A stretch of 64,000 bases of DNA from Leuctra nigra (GCA_934045905.1 OW203764.1:29801629-29865628); one strand, 5' to 3'. Positions 21,083 through 33,862 are shown, counted from the stretch's first letter. Translations and numbers: made by a program. Notes: generated by a model not told the origin, from the letters alone.

Positions 21083-23948
21083 GGCGCAAACTTTACTTAT
21101 ATTCATTATTTTCAACAAAAAAATCATAATTTTTTTGAAGTAACTTATTGGCTGTGCAGCAAATTTAATCCAAATATTTAGACAATCCAAATAAACAGAC
21201 AAATGTATCTACCTACATATTGTATTGTAAAAACAAATTGGAAATAAACTGAAACTGAATAGTTACGTAGCGTGTAATGGGAGATGATTGGGAGATGAAG
21301 AACAAGGGTATTGAGGAAAGAAAACTCTGTCGTTGTATTAAAAACTCTGCAAATGTTTTTTTTCCTCAACGGCTGTATTATCTGTTCAATGATCAATGCC
21401 AATTTTAAAGAATTACAGCTTCAACACATTTGAAATGCACGTAAAAAACAACAACCAATTATGTTTTGTATCGCGCATTGTTACACTTGACATACGTAAT
21501 GTTCGAGAAGAATGATGGCAAACAATTCAAGCACAGGTCAGTGGTCAAGCTAAGCGATGCGTTTGACACAGTTCATCATACCACGTGATCCCTCAACATC
21601 AGATGTAAAGATGTCACGGTGTGCCATCTAATACATCTAGATGCAGGACTCTAAGAGTTAGGAGTTGCATTTCCCAAGAACTTCCAAAGCACCATAAGTT
21701 CTGTATCTCGGAGTATTTCATTATAAACGTTATTGCACCCCCCCCCCCTCCCCCACCCCCCAGCAACATCATTAGATTTAAAGAACATGATCCTCCATCC
21801 AGTATTTGTGCAGCATTTTATTTTCATATTTATACCTGTCGTTGATGATGTTGTAAAACTATACGCCAACATCACAAACTTAAAGTTCGATTTGATAGGT
21901 CAATGGTGTGAGATGCAGGCTTTTCATTTTTCAACCAATCAGAGGACAGTGTTTAAAAACTATACACTAGAATGATGTTAGTAGGTATGTGTGCAAAATT
22001 TCAGCTCGATCGGAAAACAATGTGACCTGTGTCATCGAAACAAATAAATCAACCAAAATAGAGGAAGTGTCCAAAAGTGTCGAATGACGTTTGCTTAATC
22101 AAATCTCTGCCACAGCCAATCAGACGTCTCAAAATTATAGAACAAGTTAACTTATTTCAAAGTCTAAGTAACTTCATACTCAAAATAGTTTGCAACACCC
22201 GACCTTAGTTGCAGATAACAGATTATTAATAATAACATTTCAACTCAGACTTGTATTCTCAGCCATTTTAGCCAACGACAAAGCCTATGCATTTGTCACA
22301 GCCAGTAACTGATCACAGAAAGCTGGACGCTTTAGTCCACAAACGGTACAAACGTTACACCCGAAATCAGATATTTTTCCCTCCCCTTCCCATCACAGAT
22401 CCTCAAAGCAGCAAACTCCCTTCTGTAACTCGAGCGAGTGTGCAATTCACGGAACAACAAGAAAACCATCGAGTCGTGATTGAACTCAACTAGTTTACTA
22501 TTCTCTATGTGTGTTGGTTGGTTCTCTTGTTTACCGTGAGCAGCAGCACCATGCAGTCGTCGACTGATCTGAATAATTTACTATCCACTCTTCAAGGAAC
22601 AAGCTTCACTAACCAGATTACCAGAAGCTTCGCTCAACAACCTGCTAATTAATCGCGACTCTAAACAACCCCTGTAGCTTCGTATCTAGGTTCATTTCGA
22701 TTGCGATTTTAGAGGTGGCTCCCAAATGATGAAACGAAGACGTAGTTGGCTTATTAGCTGACTTGCAGACGCTATGGTTGGGAATTACGTTGACGTTTGG
22801 CGTGTTTGTCCCAAGGTAGGTGGGAATAGGAAGGAATTTGGATGGCAAATATTAATACTGCCGGAAGAAATGTTTCGGGAACTTCCCTTAATGAGCTGCT
22901 TAGGGTGTCACAAGTGAATATTGTCTCATGTCACTCTTTAGGTATAAGAAGACACAATATAACATGATTAGAGAGTAGAAATAGTTTAGAATGTTTAGAA
23001 AGTTCGAATTGTCAGCATGTTTAGTTTTGTTTGTGCTCTAGCGGCCTACATTCTACTTGCGCGCATTCTTTGGCGTGTCTTATAATGTGAGACGTTTGTC
23101 TTTTTCAAACTATATTATAACAGCATTGGGTTTGGAATGACGCTACCACGAATATTTCTTCTATACCATTCCCAGAATTGCCTTTGACGAAATGCGAAGT
23201 ATTTACGTCGCACGTAGCGAAAACGGTGAAACTATTGGAGAGAAAATCAAAAGTTTATTCAAACAAGAAACCGATAAAAAATCAGCAAGTATTTTAAGAT
23301 GTGTTAAAACTTGTTAATAAAATGAATAAAAACTTTTATTTTGTTACTAGCTTACGTTTTAATTTGACCAATTGTCCAAATGTGACGCCATTTGTCGCGT
23401 AAATTCCCTTCAACTTTGCTATACTGAGAAAGTAACCTAATAACTTCATCCCTACGTCGTTAGATATAAATATTAACTAATAATATAATGACTTGGACTA
23501 TGTTCTGCGAAACAAACTGATGAACGACATGAGCGACAAACAATATTGATGAACAAAGAACACAATTTCATATCAAACTCACGAATTAATATTCCATTAT
23601 GCCACGTAACTTAATGAGTTCTTATCTGGCGCAGACAGGTGTTCAACGTGTAATTACCACATTATCACTCAAGTGTACTTGAAGTGTACTTACAGCTGAG
23701 TAGTATCAACTGCCACTTCATGAGCTATTGTTGATGCAAGATGTCTTAGCAATAAAATAGTTAAATATTAGAACAGTAAACCGTATTATCCTACTTAAAT
23801 GTTGTTACTTCAGTAGTTGTAATAATTCCGTGACGTCAGCACTAACACCTATGGCAGCCATAACATGAAAATACTGTGAAAGAATTAAGAAGGTATGTAG
23901 CGAGGTCATGATCTGGAACTTTACTTATTTTTAATTGCCGAAAGGTAC
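21083..23948. other. About 2.9 kb without supportable gene
   Basis: Holds a C-rich tract (21737-21763), a short family B-like segment at 21900-22050 and a few short frames without recognisable domains. Nothing else stands out. Confidence 0.35.
21900..22050 (+). repeat. Family B-like interior fragment
   Basis: AACCAATCAGAGGA, GTGTGCAAAATTTCAGCTCG and GTGACCTGTG resemble interior modules of family B copies. No ends are present. Confidence 0.4.
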
Positions 23949-24103
23949 TACTAAAGTAAAGTTCCCATACTTCGCATTCACTTCGCTTTCGGTTCAATTT
24001 CGCAAAATGGCTACCTTTTCGCCAAAAAATTATGTTAAGCAAACTTCAACTTTAGCGAAACCGAACCGAAGCGATGCGAAGTTTGGGAACTTGACTTTAA
24101 TCT
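23949..24103. repeat. Foldback MITE-like element, 155 bp
   Basis: ACTAAAGTAAAGTTCCCA with CTTCGCATTCACTTCG on the left is mirrored by GAAGCGATGCGAAGTT and GGGAACTTGACTTTA on the right, giving imperfect arms of about 50 bp. Frames across it are by-products. Confidence 0.65.
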
Positions 24104-24270
24104 TCTCCAAAGCTGGGGTAAGGTCGAATTATAATTTGAGCTTTAACCTTAGTCTTAAAAACATGTTTGTTTCGTCTCAACGAACTAATAATTGAATAGT
24201 TTATGTTTAATTATTAAGTGTGACACTGAAAGATAATAAAAAACATAAACATATCATTAAAGATTTCGGA

Positions 24271-24367
24271 CAGACTCAGGACCCTGGTTGAGAACTCTTG
24301 AGATTTAGGTTCGATTCCACTGCCGTCCTTCCTGACAGAGGTTTTCTCGTTGTTTCCCTCAGTCGAT
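24271..24367 (+). mobile_element. SINE, partial diverged copy
   Basis: TTTAGGTTCGATTCC (B box), GCCGTCCTTCCTGACAGAGG and TTTCCCTCAGTCGA follow the head-to-body order of the SINE at 10692. The copy stops where a second copy begins in the opposite direction. Confidence 0.75.
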
Positions 24368-24368
24368 A

Positions 24369-24590
24369 TGATGATGATTGGGAGATGATGGTGAAGAATA
24401 GGTAAGGATGGTAGGCGGGAAGGAGGCGGTCGTGGCCTATTAGTAGGGTACCTTCCCAGCATGTGCCTCTCGACTGAGGGAATACCACGAAAAAACCTCA
24501 ATCAGGAAGGACGGCCGCGGGAATCGAACCCGGGCCTCCGGAATACACGTTCAGAGCGTAACCACTCAGCCATACCGTTTCCGTCCTCTA
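24369..24590 (-). mobile_element. SINE, inverted copy facing the preceding one
   Basis: On the minus strand it reads TGGCTGAGTGGTTACGC (A box), GGCCCGGGTTCGATTCC (B box), GTCCTTCCTGATTGAGG and ACTAATAGGCCACGACC. It ends in CATCATCTCCCAATCATC, as does the copy at 10692. With the copy at 24271 it forms a tail-to-tail inverted pair. Confidence 0.85.
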
Positions 24591-24602
24591 CCAACCATCA
24601 TC

Positions 24603-24737
<135 letters not shown>

Positions 24738-24791
24738 CTAGTTGCCTAAATAGTACAACGTAAAACACATACAAATTGAATAATAGACATA

Positions 24792-25508
24792 ACAAAAACA
24801 AAAACTTGTAAAAAAACTGCCAAGCACCTTCCCACTTAAAACAATTGAGATCTAAAAGAAGGGCCAAACAATAATATATTGTTTAAACATTTTCGCACTT
24901 AAAATTCGTGAAATCATTTCGCTCAGCTACTACCGCCAAGCACAACACTATAAACCTAACGTTGTGTCCAAATTTGAAGAATACAATCTAAGTGAACCAT
25001 CATTGTAAACTTTAACAAATTATAAAAATTAAAAACGACTTAAAAAATAAATTTAAAATCGAAATTAAAAAAATTAAAAATAAAGCTAGGCGCATTGTGT
25101 CAAGAAGAAGGCAACATAAGAAAGAAGATGACGATAAAGGAGCCGAAGAAAGACAGAAAGTAGGAAGAAGATAGAAGAAGTCTACATGGTCGATGCAAAT
25201 TCAATGCGCCAAGCTTTATTTTTAATTTTTTTAATTTCGATTTTAAATTTATTTTTTAAGTCGTTTTTAATTTTTATAATTTGTTAAAGTTTACAATGAT
25301 GGTTCACTTAGATTGTATTCTTCAAATTTGGACACAACGTTAGGTTTATAGTGTTGTGCTTGGCGGTAGTAGCTGAGCGAAATGATTTCACGAATTTTAA
25401 GTGCGAAAATGTTTAAACAATATATTATTGTTTGGCCCCTCTTTTAGATCTCAATTGTTTTAAGTGGGAAGGTGCTTGGCAGTTTTTTTTACAAGTTTTT
25501 GTTTTTGT
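24792..25508. mobile_element. Large foldback element with about 300-bp near-identical arms
   Basis: Left arm 24792-25097 starts ACAAAAACAAAAACTTGT and AACTGCCAAGCACC. The right arm 25206-25508 is its reverse complement with very few differences, ending GGTGCTTGGCAG and TTTTTGTTTTTGT. The spacer (25098-25205) is purine-rich (GAAGAAGGC, AGAAGAAG). No coding frame spans it. Confidence 0.9.
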
Positions 25509-26789
25509 ACAACATGTCATATGGGGTATAAGTTTATAGCAGCTTTCACTGATCATTAAGTGTTACCTATCATTACAGTTAACGCCAACAACGTCACTTC
25601 TTGTCTAAAGTTTTCTGTTTTTATTTCAATAGTTCCGAAGTTAGTATAACGAAAGGGTCCATTTCTTTTGGTTGAATTTGAGTTATATCAAATTATAATT
25701 TGTTAAAAGTTCACAGCTTTGAGTCATGTGAATAACGTAAATTGTAGGTGTATTGTTCCGGTGTAAACCGGAATTTGTGCGTTCATCTCGTAAAACGCGT
25801 ATTTGTCGCCACTAGGTAAACTGAAAGGTACACGAAAGATGATTGCAAATGCGTTTCCTCATTTTTAAATTTTCCCATGTTCACTCTTTTATGTCAAAGT
25901 TTCGAAGTATAAACTCAATTGGTAAAGCGTGCAGGCTTACAGATGTTTACAACACATTTTAAATAAAATCCGGATGGTTTTTGGAAGGCAATGTAACTTA
26001 AAAGGAACTTAGTTAAGATTAACTAGCTGAGCCACCTGGTGTTTATAGTGCTGGTGGGAAGGAGTATGACGGGTGATGAAATTTACGCTACCCGCCTTAC
26101 TCGCCTATGTACACGGATAGCATGGGCCGGCCTATACCTGGCATCTCCACCTCTCTGCCTCTCCCTGTCAGGTCAACTTAATGTTTACATTTGTTTGTTC
26201 ATGGCAAATACGATCGATGTCCATTTAGTATTGTTGTCTTCTTCTATAGGTACTTGTAAACAGTTATCGAGCTTGCATTTTAATTAGTCCACTGATCTTA
26301 TTTAGTGATTATTATATTGTTTTGTGATGTTGCTGTGGAAGATAATATTTTCATATTTTCAAACCAGGAAACAACTTCGTGCTATTGCCTAGATACTTGA
26401 AGAATATTATTGTATTGCCGATGTAAACAAGCCAGACCACTTTCGTATATAACGTTCGCATCAAAACCAATGTTTATTTTATTAGTGTCAGATTAGGAGG
26501 AACATCAGTTTCAGTTTAATTTATTTCCATTAAACAATGTCACTTGATGAGACTTTGACTCACAGTTTGGAAATAAATCATGACAATTTAAAAGCGTTTT
26601 ATTATTCTAACTTTTTAACGTAAGCATTGTTGGATGATGAAATGAAATTTAAATCTCTCATACCCACAGATTTCCATTAATTATCATGGACCATTTAGTG
26701 TAGTTTCTTGTTTATTGTAACCGAGCTTCTAAGATTGACAGATTACAACATCTGAAATAATGAAATAATTTTTACTAAGTTGTAAACAC
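25509..26789. other. About 1.3 kb without recognisable gene
   Basis: A GC-richer patch at 26040-26170 gives an 82-codon frame without a recognisable domain. The first weak copies of the GGAGCC/TGTGTGGTTTCTTGTTT motif appear from about 26690. Confidence 0.35.
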
Positions 26790-27434
26790 TTAATAAACCT
26801 AGTAATGGAGCCATTTTGTGTGGTTTCTTGTTTCGTATCTGAACCATCAAGATCGACAAATTTGCATAATTAAAATAATTAAATTTATTTTAGAAACTTA
26901 AAGTTGTGATCACGTAATGGATGCACGTAATGGAGCCTTTTTGTGTGGTTTCTTGTTTCGTGTTGTTCTTGTTTCTTGTTGAGCCACCAATATTGACAAA
27001 TTAACTCTATTTTAAATAATATATAAGTGTGACAAATGAAAAGTTGTAAACACGTAATACACTGAATATTAGTAATGGAGCCTTTACTGAATTTTACTAT
27101 TTACTAAATTACCTGAATTTTACATAATTATATAATTCGGATAAATTAAAAGCTGTGACAACCTTATGCACCCAGTAATGGAGCCTTTTTTGTGTGGTTT
27201 CTAGTTTAGTAACTGAGCCACCAAGATTCTGTTGATTAGCATGACCACGAATTGTTTTATTGCACAACTTTACGTACAACGTGTACATTGACAATCATTA
27301 TTAGAGTCCAATGAGTATAATATTAAAAAGAGTTGCTATGTAATCGTTGAATGTATTCGGATTAACATTTTGAATATATACACAAGAAGGTTAAACATTT
27401 TTTAAGTAAAGAAAAAGATAAAAAAATAAAACAT

Positions 27435-27509
27435 TTGTTACGGGGATCGAACCCGGCAACGCCGTGATCGAAGTCACTTGCCTCATGTGACCGAGCCAAT
27501 TCGCCACAC
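27435..27509 (-). repeat. tRNA-like module, unit 1
   Basis: On the minus strand it has TGGCGAATTGGCTCGGTC (D-arm/A-box-like) and CCGGGTTCGATCCCCG (T-arm with B box), with tRNA-like spacing of about 75 bases. The acceptor ends do not pair, so it is not a credible functional tRNA. Confidence 0.6.
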
Positions 27510-28376
27510 TGAAATTAAACCTGTGTAGTATATCAAAGAAGAAAGGTAGAGCGTAAAACGACGTGCGCAATTCCTGTTTCCCTGATATCTTCACTGTTCA
27601 CGATGGCAACCGGCGTGCCGCGATGGCGATGTTTCTGTCTATTGATGATCTTCACAGCATCCATTGGTAGTCTCATTTATTAAAAATGTACCAGAGCACC
27701 AGAGCATTAGTCTCTTAGAGTATTAGGAGCAAAGAGCACCTAATATACCTAGTAATGGAGCCTTTTTGTGTGGTTTATTGTTTCGTAACTGAGCCATCAA
27801 GATTGACAAATTAGCATAATTAAAATAATTAAATTAATTTTAGAACCTAATGCACGTAATGGATGCACGTAATGGAGCCTTTTTGTCTGGTTTCTTGTTT
27901 CGTGTTGTTCTTGTTTCTTGTTGAGCCACCAATATTGACAAATTAACTCTATTTTAAATAATTAAATAAGTGTGACAAATGAAAAGTTGTAAACACCTAA
28001 TACTCTGAATATTAGTTATGGAGCCTTCACTGAATTTTACTATTTACTTAATTAACTGAATTTTACATAATTAAATAATTCGGATAAATTAAAAGCTGTG
28101 ACAACCTTATGCACCCAGTAATGGAACCTTTTTTGTGTGGTTTCTAGTTTAGTAACTGAGCCACCAAGATTCTGTTGATTAGCATGACCACGAATTGTTT
28201 TATTGCACAACTTTACGTACAACGTGTACATTGACAATCATTACTAGAGTCCAATGAGTATAATATTAAAAAGAGTAGCTATGTAATCGTTGAATGTATT
28301 CGGATTAACATTTTGAATATATACACAAGAAGGTTAAACATTTTTTAAGTAAATAAAAAGATAAAAAATAAAACGT

Positions 28377-28451
28377 TTGTTACGGGGATCGAACCCGGCA
28401 ACGCCGTGATTGAAGTCACTTGCCTCATGTGACCGAGCCAATTCGCCACAC
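28377..28451 (-). repeat. tRNA-like module, unit 2
   Basis: Near-identical to the module at 27435-27509, copied with the tandem duplication. Confidence 0.6.
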
Positions 28452-28684
28452 TGAAATATAAACCTGTGTAGTATATCAAAGAAGAAAGGTGGAGCGTAAA
28501 ACGACGTGCGCAATTCCTGATTCCCTGATATCTTCAGTGTTCACGATGGCAACTGGCGTGCCGCGATTGCGATGTTTCGGTCTATTGATGATCTTCACAG
28601 CATCCCTGGACCTCTCATTTGAATATATATCCATGAAGGTATCATCGCTTATACAAATTAAAAAATAATATATGAAAAAAAAAG

Positions 28685-28764
28685 TTTTCCGGGATCGGGA
28701 ATCGAACGTGTTATGCAGATGTCGAAGCCAGCTGCCTTCCTAACATGAGCTATCAGTCCGATGG
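28685..28764 (-). repeat. tRNA-like module, diverged third copy
   Basis: The minus strand shows ACTGATAGCTCATGTTAGG and CGTTCGATTCC. It is followed, like the other two, by a TATCAAAGAAGAAGG stretch on the plus side. The shared flank indicates a SINE-like family rather than independent tRNAs. Confidence 0.55.
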
Positions 28765-29100
28765 GAATTAGAGCCGCTGTTTAGTGTATCAAAGAAGAAG
28801 GGCGGAACGTAAATATTGATAATTTTCCCACTTCCGGTTTAAATTTATTGATTTTTCTTGAAGTGGAGTGTCTAGCAATACATTGTCTTTATTGTTGCCA
28901 AATTTCAAAACTCTCGATGGACCCGTTTGACTTTTAAAATATTTAAAATTTAAAATTGTAATAACTTCACTTCCGGTCAAAATGTTTCAGATTTTCTTTC
29001 AAAGGGCACTGCTATAAATATGACTCTATGTCTCTGCCAAATTTCAACTCTCTAGGACAAACCGTTCAACCTGTGGAGAGGGGCAAACAAATTGACCGTG

Positions 29101-29130
29101 CCTAACTAACTAACTAACTAACTAACTAAC
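29101..29130. repeat. (CTAA)n simple repeat
   Basis: Seven near-perfect four-base units directly follow CAAATTGACCGTGC, in the manner of a retroelement tail. Confidence 0.85.
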
Positions 29131-30743
29131 ATGAAAGTCAATCCTTGCATGTTTGAAGCCCAAAATTCACCCCGAAGGGATGATCGCAACACTTTGATAT
29201 TTGGTTAGGTGTTGTCAGGTGGCTAAATATACCCGATAACCATGGTTTTCAACTTTCATTTCTAAATGCTTGCATGCGTACTGACACCCCGAAATCGGGC
29301 CCGAAGCGCTTGCAGTATACAGTAGTGGTAGTAAGTTCGCCGCGTTTTAAAAGTAGACCTCGTATTGACACGGTGCTTGGCAGCGTCGAGCTAACGCCCG
29401 ACTAGATTGTACAAATATTGATTTCCTTTATTTCTAATAGAATCGTCTGTAAAAATGTCGAAATGTTTGCCAAGTAAAATATGAAATGACAATTCGAATT
29501 GAACTGAACTTCTGAGCAGAAAATAATGAGCTAATCTTGCGGTGCCTTCGGGCCGGGGGCACATTGTCTGACAAATTGAAATTAGTTCCATTGGCAAGTA
29601 GCTCTACTCTGGGAACTTGATACACAAAGATGAAAATGTAAATATGTCTGTTTTCTTCGCAGATCGTATATTTGTACTCTTCAAACTTTGACTCTCCTTT
29701 TCCCATCTTGTCAAACTTGCCTCTGGGTGTTTGCTTCAAGTCTCTACAAGAAACAATTCAGATGAAAACAAACAAAGTATCGATGGAAGGAAATAGGATA
29801 CAATCACAGATATATTGTCAATATTCCGATAATATTAAATGACATATCTTACGACATTTTGTATTCAGGTTACGAAGGATTCAGTAAATTATACATGTAA
29901 TGTTTTCATACGGTACATCGCACGTTTCTGCTTTTTCCCTGATCGAGGGAAAGTTTGACACAAATACATAACGATAATCACATAACACATTATGATATAA
30001 AATTAGTTCAGGAATTCCATTTGGTTGTAGAATAATATCTGATAGATGACAAGGTAAGTAGACACATTTCTCCCATACTGAAATGAGCACGGTCATTGAG
30101 TCTCATGAAAAATTATTCCAGTATAATTGTACTTCACAAATAATAATGACAATACACTTATCCCCCGATAAATGTTAAATTTTCTCTCATAAAAATCAAA
30201 TTCAATATCATTGGGACATTTTGTGAATAATCGTGAATACTTTGTTGCCATGGTAACGCAGCAAACAGTGATATCAAAATAATACCACATCTGTGTCCAG
30301 GCCCATCTCAACTTTCAGAAAACAACTATTAATCTGAAATGAAATTTTCACGAGACATACTATGAACATTTTGATCATTTTGGAACGATGAAGAAAAAAT
30401 CTTAAATAATTTCGAGATTTAGTTTTTGCCGATTCATTTTTCAAAACGTTCTGTCGATAAAGAATATCACATCATTATTTTAAACGTTCTTCTTGTAGTA
30501 AAATAATAATAATCACTTGTGGATCTGCGTTAATGAAACCAATATAAAAATAAAGCAACACATTTTGGTCTCAGGTGTAAAGACTTATAGCATTCTGAAT
30601 GTGATTAAATAATCAAATCTAAAACCCACATAGACCCAAACGTACGTTTAGTACTTAAATAAAACTATTAGTCCAAGGGGTTATACACCATCTAATCTAT
30701 GCGATGACGCAGACACGCTACTTGTTGTTGTACAGCCGAATAT
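29131..30743. other. 1.6 kb with unassigned minus-strand open frames
   Basis: Three minus-strand frames follow one another: 30093-30311 (72 codons), 29881-30096 (71) and 29434-29739 (101). The last is preceded by an acceptor-like TTGTTTCTTGTAG near 29747 and reads KQTPRGKFDKMGKGESK at its start. No domain is recognisable, no start-to-stop model works across them, and AT-rich DNA produces such frames by chance. They could be exons of an unknown gene. Confidence 0.2.
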
Positions 30744-30781
<38 letters not shown>

Positions 30782-30782
30782 C
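30744..30782. repeat. (GCCGAC)n microsatellite
   Basis: Six units of CGACGC in a CpG-rich patch. Confidence 0.9.
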
Positions 30783-30949
30783 GAGTTTCACCGACGACGC
30801 TCCAACTTTCCCTCGCTGTCGACTACATTAAGATGCAGGGAAACTTTAAAGCCAAGGGATCCTAATATTAAAATTTAATTATGTAACCACAGCCGCTTGC
30901 ATTATTCTTGAGGGGTGATGAGTCGGGTGGTGGTGGGTGGGTGGGAGGA

Positions 30950-30964
30950 GGGGGGGGGGGGGGG
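30950..30964. repeat. G homopolymer (about 15 bases)
   Basis: Preceded by GGTGG and GGGTGGG runs, so the whole of 30911-30964 is strongly G-rich and could form G-quadruplexes. Confidence 0.85.
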
Positions 30965-31132
30965 CGTCGTAACGAGAGAACATATCCCGTCGACGTCATG
31001 CGGCGTCGAATATTAACGTGTTACTTCATAGGTGGGTTATGAAGGTGTTCTTCCTGGGTATTGCGTTCTATGCGGAATACAAGTAATCCCTTTTGGTTTG
31101 CTCGCGTAACACCCACTGAGACAGGGGTCTCG

Positions 31133-31184
31133 AACAGCTCAGCAGCTCAGCAGCTCAGCAGCTCAGCAGCTCAGCAGCTCAGCA
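31133..31184. repeat. (AGCTCAGC)n, 8-bp tandem repeat
   Basis: About six perfect units. Because the unit is not a multiple of three, the Ser/Ala/Gln-rich frame across it is not a coding repeat. Confidence 0.9.
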
Positions 31185-31310
31185 GGAGAACTTACATTTT
31201 GATGAAAGAATGCTTTCTAAAGTTTATTTTTTCTATGGAGAATAGCTGTTGTTTGGAGTCAGTTGAAATTCAAAGCATGAAAAGTGTAATGCACATTAAA
31301 TAATAAAGTA

Positions 31311-32659
31311 TCTAGTGGAGCGGTCGCTCCACCCAGCCAAGTCGTACCGTACACTCACACTCACTCAACATACCGTAAATGCCTAATAAACTGAGGAGCA
31401 GACCAAACATTTTTACTGTAAGCAACAACATGGCATTTTCGGCCTACTGGATCTTAAAATTGGAAAATCTCACATTGTTGTGAAATGTCTTAATTTCAAG
31501 CTATGGCCCACCCCACCCCATATACCAAATTTGGGAACAACAGGTTTTGCCATTTGCGAGCTAGAAGGCCATGAAAACAGTGAAATTATACCCCTTCTTA
31601 AAGCTATCTGATGATGATTCAGATATCAAGAAACATTGTTGACAGGGCCACAGCCTAAACGGCTAAACCGATCGATCTGAAATTTTTACCACATGTGCAC
31701 TTTTGGCGTCTGATGATACCTTGCCCTTACGAATTTTTTGTGCCGCTATTTTGAAACCGGATGTGACGTCATATCTAGTAAACGGCTGGACCGATCGGAA
31801 CGAAATTTGCGCCAATCGATTCAGACGGTCATCTATATGAAATATCAATAGTCGAAATATACATTTACTATTACCGAAACCGGAAATGACGTCATAAAAA
31901 TTAAAAATCAGACTTTAATCACCTCATACTACAATAACTACATATTCAGATGGCTCATAATGATACATAACATTTATATAAATACATTCTAGTGGCAATG
32001 ATTTCAGCCGCCATTTTGTTAACCGGAAGTGATGCCATATCTCGAAAACGGCTGGACCGATTGGAACAAAGCTTTCAGTTTTCTTCATGGTAGTATCATT
32101 TTAAGCATTATTTAGAACGAAACGCAACTTTTCTTAGTAACCAAATCGTAAATAGCTTATTTTTTTAAAGGAATTAGTCATTGTTGCTCCGATATGTGTT
32201 ATACAGGTGTGAGAATAATCTAAAAAAAGGAGTGATATCCCCATAAAAAACACTCCGTGTAAAAATACCAGCCAAGTCTCTTCAACTATAAAAAAAATAT
32301 AAGAAATCTAAGAATTCAGCACTGAAAAGTAGTGATATCAAAAAATGGGCCAAGTCAAAACTTAATTTTAAAAACCAAAATATACTTGGCGCATCGTTTT
32401 TAGGGCATATTAGGGTATATTATATGTATATATGTAGGTAGATTTTATGTATATTTCACATCTGGCCTAAACGTCTAATCTATCTAGGTATATTATGCAC
32501 GATGCGCCAAGTATATTTTGGTTTTTAAAATTAAGTTTTGACTTGGCCCATTTTTTGGATATCACTACTTTTCAGTGCTGAATTCTTAGATTTCTTATAT
32601 TTTTTTTTATAGTTGAAGAGACTTGGCTGGTATTTTTACACGGAGTGTTTTTTATGGGG
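31311..32659 (+). mobile_element. Family A composite repeat, copy 1
   Basis: The 5' end is TCTAGTGGAGCGGTCGCTCC, with a 7-bp hairpin TGGAGCG/CGCTCCA. The body includes TGCCTAATAAA, the TGGCATTTTCGGCCTACTGG block and three units holding AACGGCT(G/A)(G/A)ACCGAT with TGACGTCA and ACCGGAA-type motifs (31660-32080). The 3' part (about 32238-32659) is a foldback with arms of about 170 bp, starting CATAAAAAACACTCCGTG and ending CACGGAGTGTTTTTTATGG. No intact frame is present. Copies 46829-48166 and 51297-54039 share the same order. Confidence 0.88.
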
Positions 32660-32761
32660 TTACAACTACAAACAATGCGTTACACATGTATGCTTACTTT
32701 ACCTTGGAAAGGCTCAATTAACGCTTGTAAAAGGAATCAGTGGCCGTGGGTGACGAAATAC

Positions 32762-32982
32762 TAATGGCCGGTTTTTCAATACTTCGCTAAAACCAGTATT
32801 AAAGTCCTGAAGAATTGTTTAAAATTTAGCAGAGTGTTGAAAAACTGACCCTTTCAATGCTCTGCTAAATTTTAAACTGTTATTTAGGACTATATTGCCA
32901 TGTCAACAACCAATGACATTCCTTGAATGATTTGTTTAATGACACTATTGGTTAAGCAGGGCATTGAAAAACAGGCCTTATG
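32762..32982 (+). mobile_element. MITE with GGCC(G/T)GTTTTTCAAT ends
   Basis: Left end TGGCCGGTTTTTCAATAC and right end CATTGAAAAACAGGCC form inverted repeats, and AGCAGAG...CTCTGCTAAATTTTAAA inverted pairs lie inside. It is 221 bp and non-coding. Confidence 0.7.
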
Positions 32983-33310
32983 TAACGTTGATCCGTGCTA
33001 GTAAGGCTAAAGAGAGAGACAATACCACATTCTATTATTCTCAGGTAAAAATATAAATATTGCTTAATAACGTACTTTATTCATGCTTGATCCATGTAGG
33101 AGGTCTACATCTTAGAGCTGCTGTTTTCAACTTCAAACGTGAGAATAACTTTAAATAAAAGCCTTAACTCGAGGTAGAAGAACCGACGCTTAAAACCATC
33201 CTAAAACGATGCTCTTTTTTGGTTTTTATTCATCGAATAAGCTCATATTAAGTTAGTCAAATATTAGAGAGGGAGAGAGTTCGAAGCGGCAGATTCTTTC
33301 GTAGATTCTT

Positions 33311-33862
33311 CTAGGACTTGGGCAAACTTTTTGACTGAAGGACCGCATTGAGAAGGTAAATATGATGGCGGGCCACAAAAAATAATACGATTTTCCGGAG
33401 AAAAAATTAGGATGAAAGGTGGTCAGCGGTTTCGACGAAAACAATGGAGGTCTCTATAGAATAGACCCGGAAAAATGTGATATTTTTTGCTTAAATTTGG
33501 TGCACTTTTATTCGTTTTCTCACTGATATTTACATTCATTTTTAAATCTAAATGTTGTGAGGAAGGGACCTACTTGAAACACTGCTTGTTTTGCAGCACT
33601 GTTGAACGTATTGATCTCGGAATAAATTCGGATACATATTAAAAAGTAGCTCTGAAGAAAGAGGGTTCGGGGCCTCGAGTCCCCAAGAAAATTGTCAATC
33701 AGAGATATGTGTTGGTGCAGTTTTGAGACACATCGGTACGTCCAGTATTTGTGAAATCCACGAGCATTATATATAATATATTCTGATACTTTTTAAATTA
33801 AAACTGTACCCATTCGTATACAGAATTAACATAGCCGGCGGGCTGAAGTTTGCCCAGGCCTG
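33311..33862 (+). mobile_element. Probable hAT-derived non-autonomous element
   Basis: Left end GACTTGGGCAAACTTTTTGA with GGACCGCAT, and right end GGCTGAAGTTTGCCCAGGCC, form imperfect inverted repeats of the CAGGCCTGGGCAAACT type seen in hAT elements. No 8-bp target duplication is preserved. Interior GGCGGGCCAC is mirrored by GGCGGGCTG. Confidence 0.6.

Larger units (their letters stand above)
26790..28620. repeat. Segmental tandem duplication, two units of about 0.95 kb
   Basis: Unit 1 (about 26790-27670) and unit 2 (about 27740-28620) align at an offset of 943-950 bases with high identity. Each contains several shorter repeats of the form TAATGGAGCC(T/A)TTTTGTG, TGGTTTCTTGTTTCGT and GAGCCACCAA, plus one tRNA-like module. 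The paired 61-codon minus-strand frames (27109 and 28052) are the same sequence twice and have no domain. Confidence 0.9.

Noticed and set aside
27435..27509. Functional tRNA gene
   Set aside because: The B box is good but the acceptor stem does not pair, and the module is copied inside a repeat array.
29434..30311. Multi-exon gene on the minus strand
   Set aside because: Three consecutive frames and one acceptor-like site exist, but no donors, phases or domains join them; kept only as a low-confidence note.
31133..31184. Short palindromic repeats suggesting a CRISPR-like array
   Set aside because: It is a simple 8-bp tandem repeat without spacers, in a eukaryotic context.
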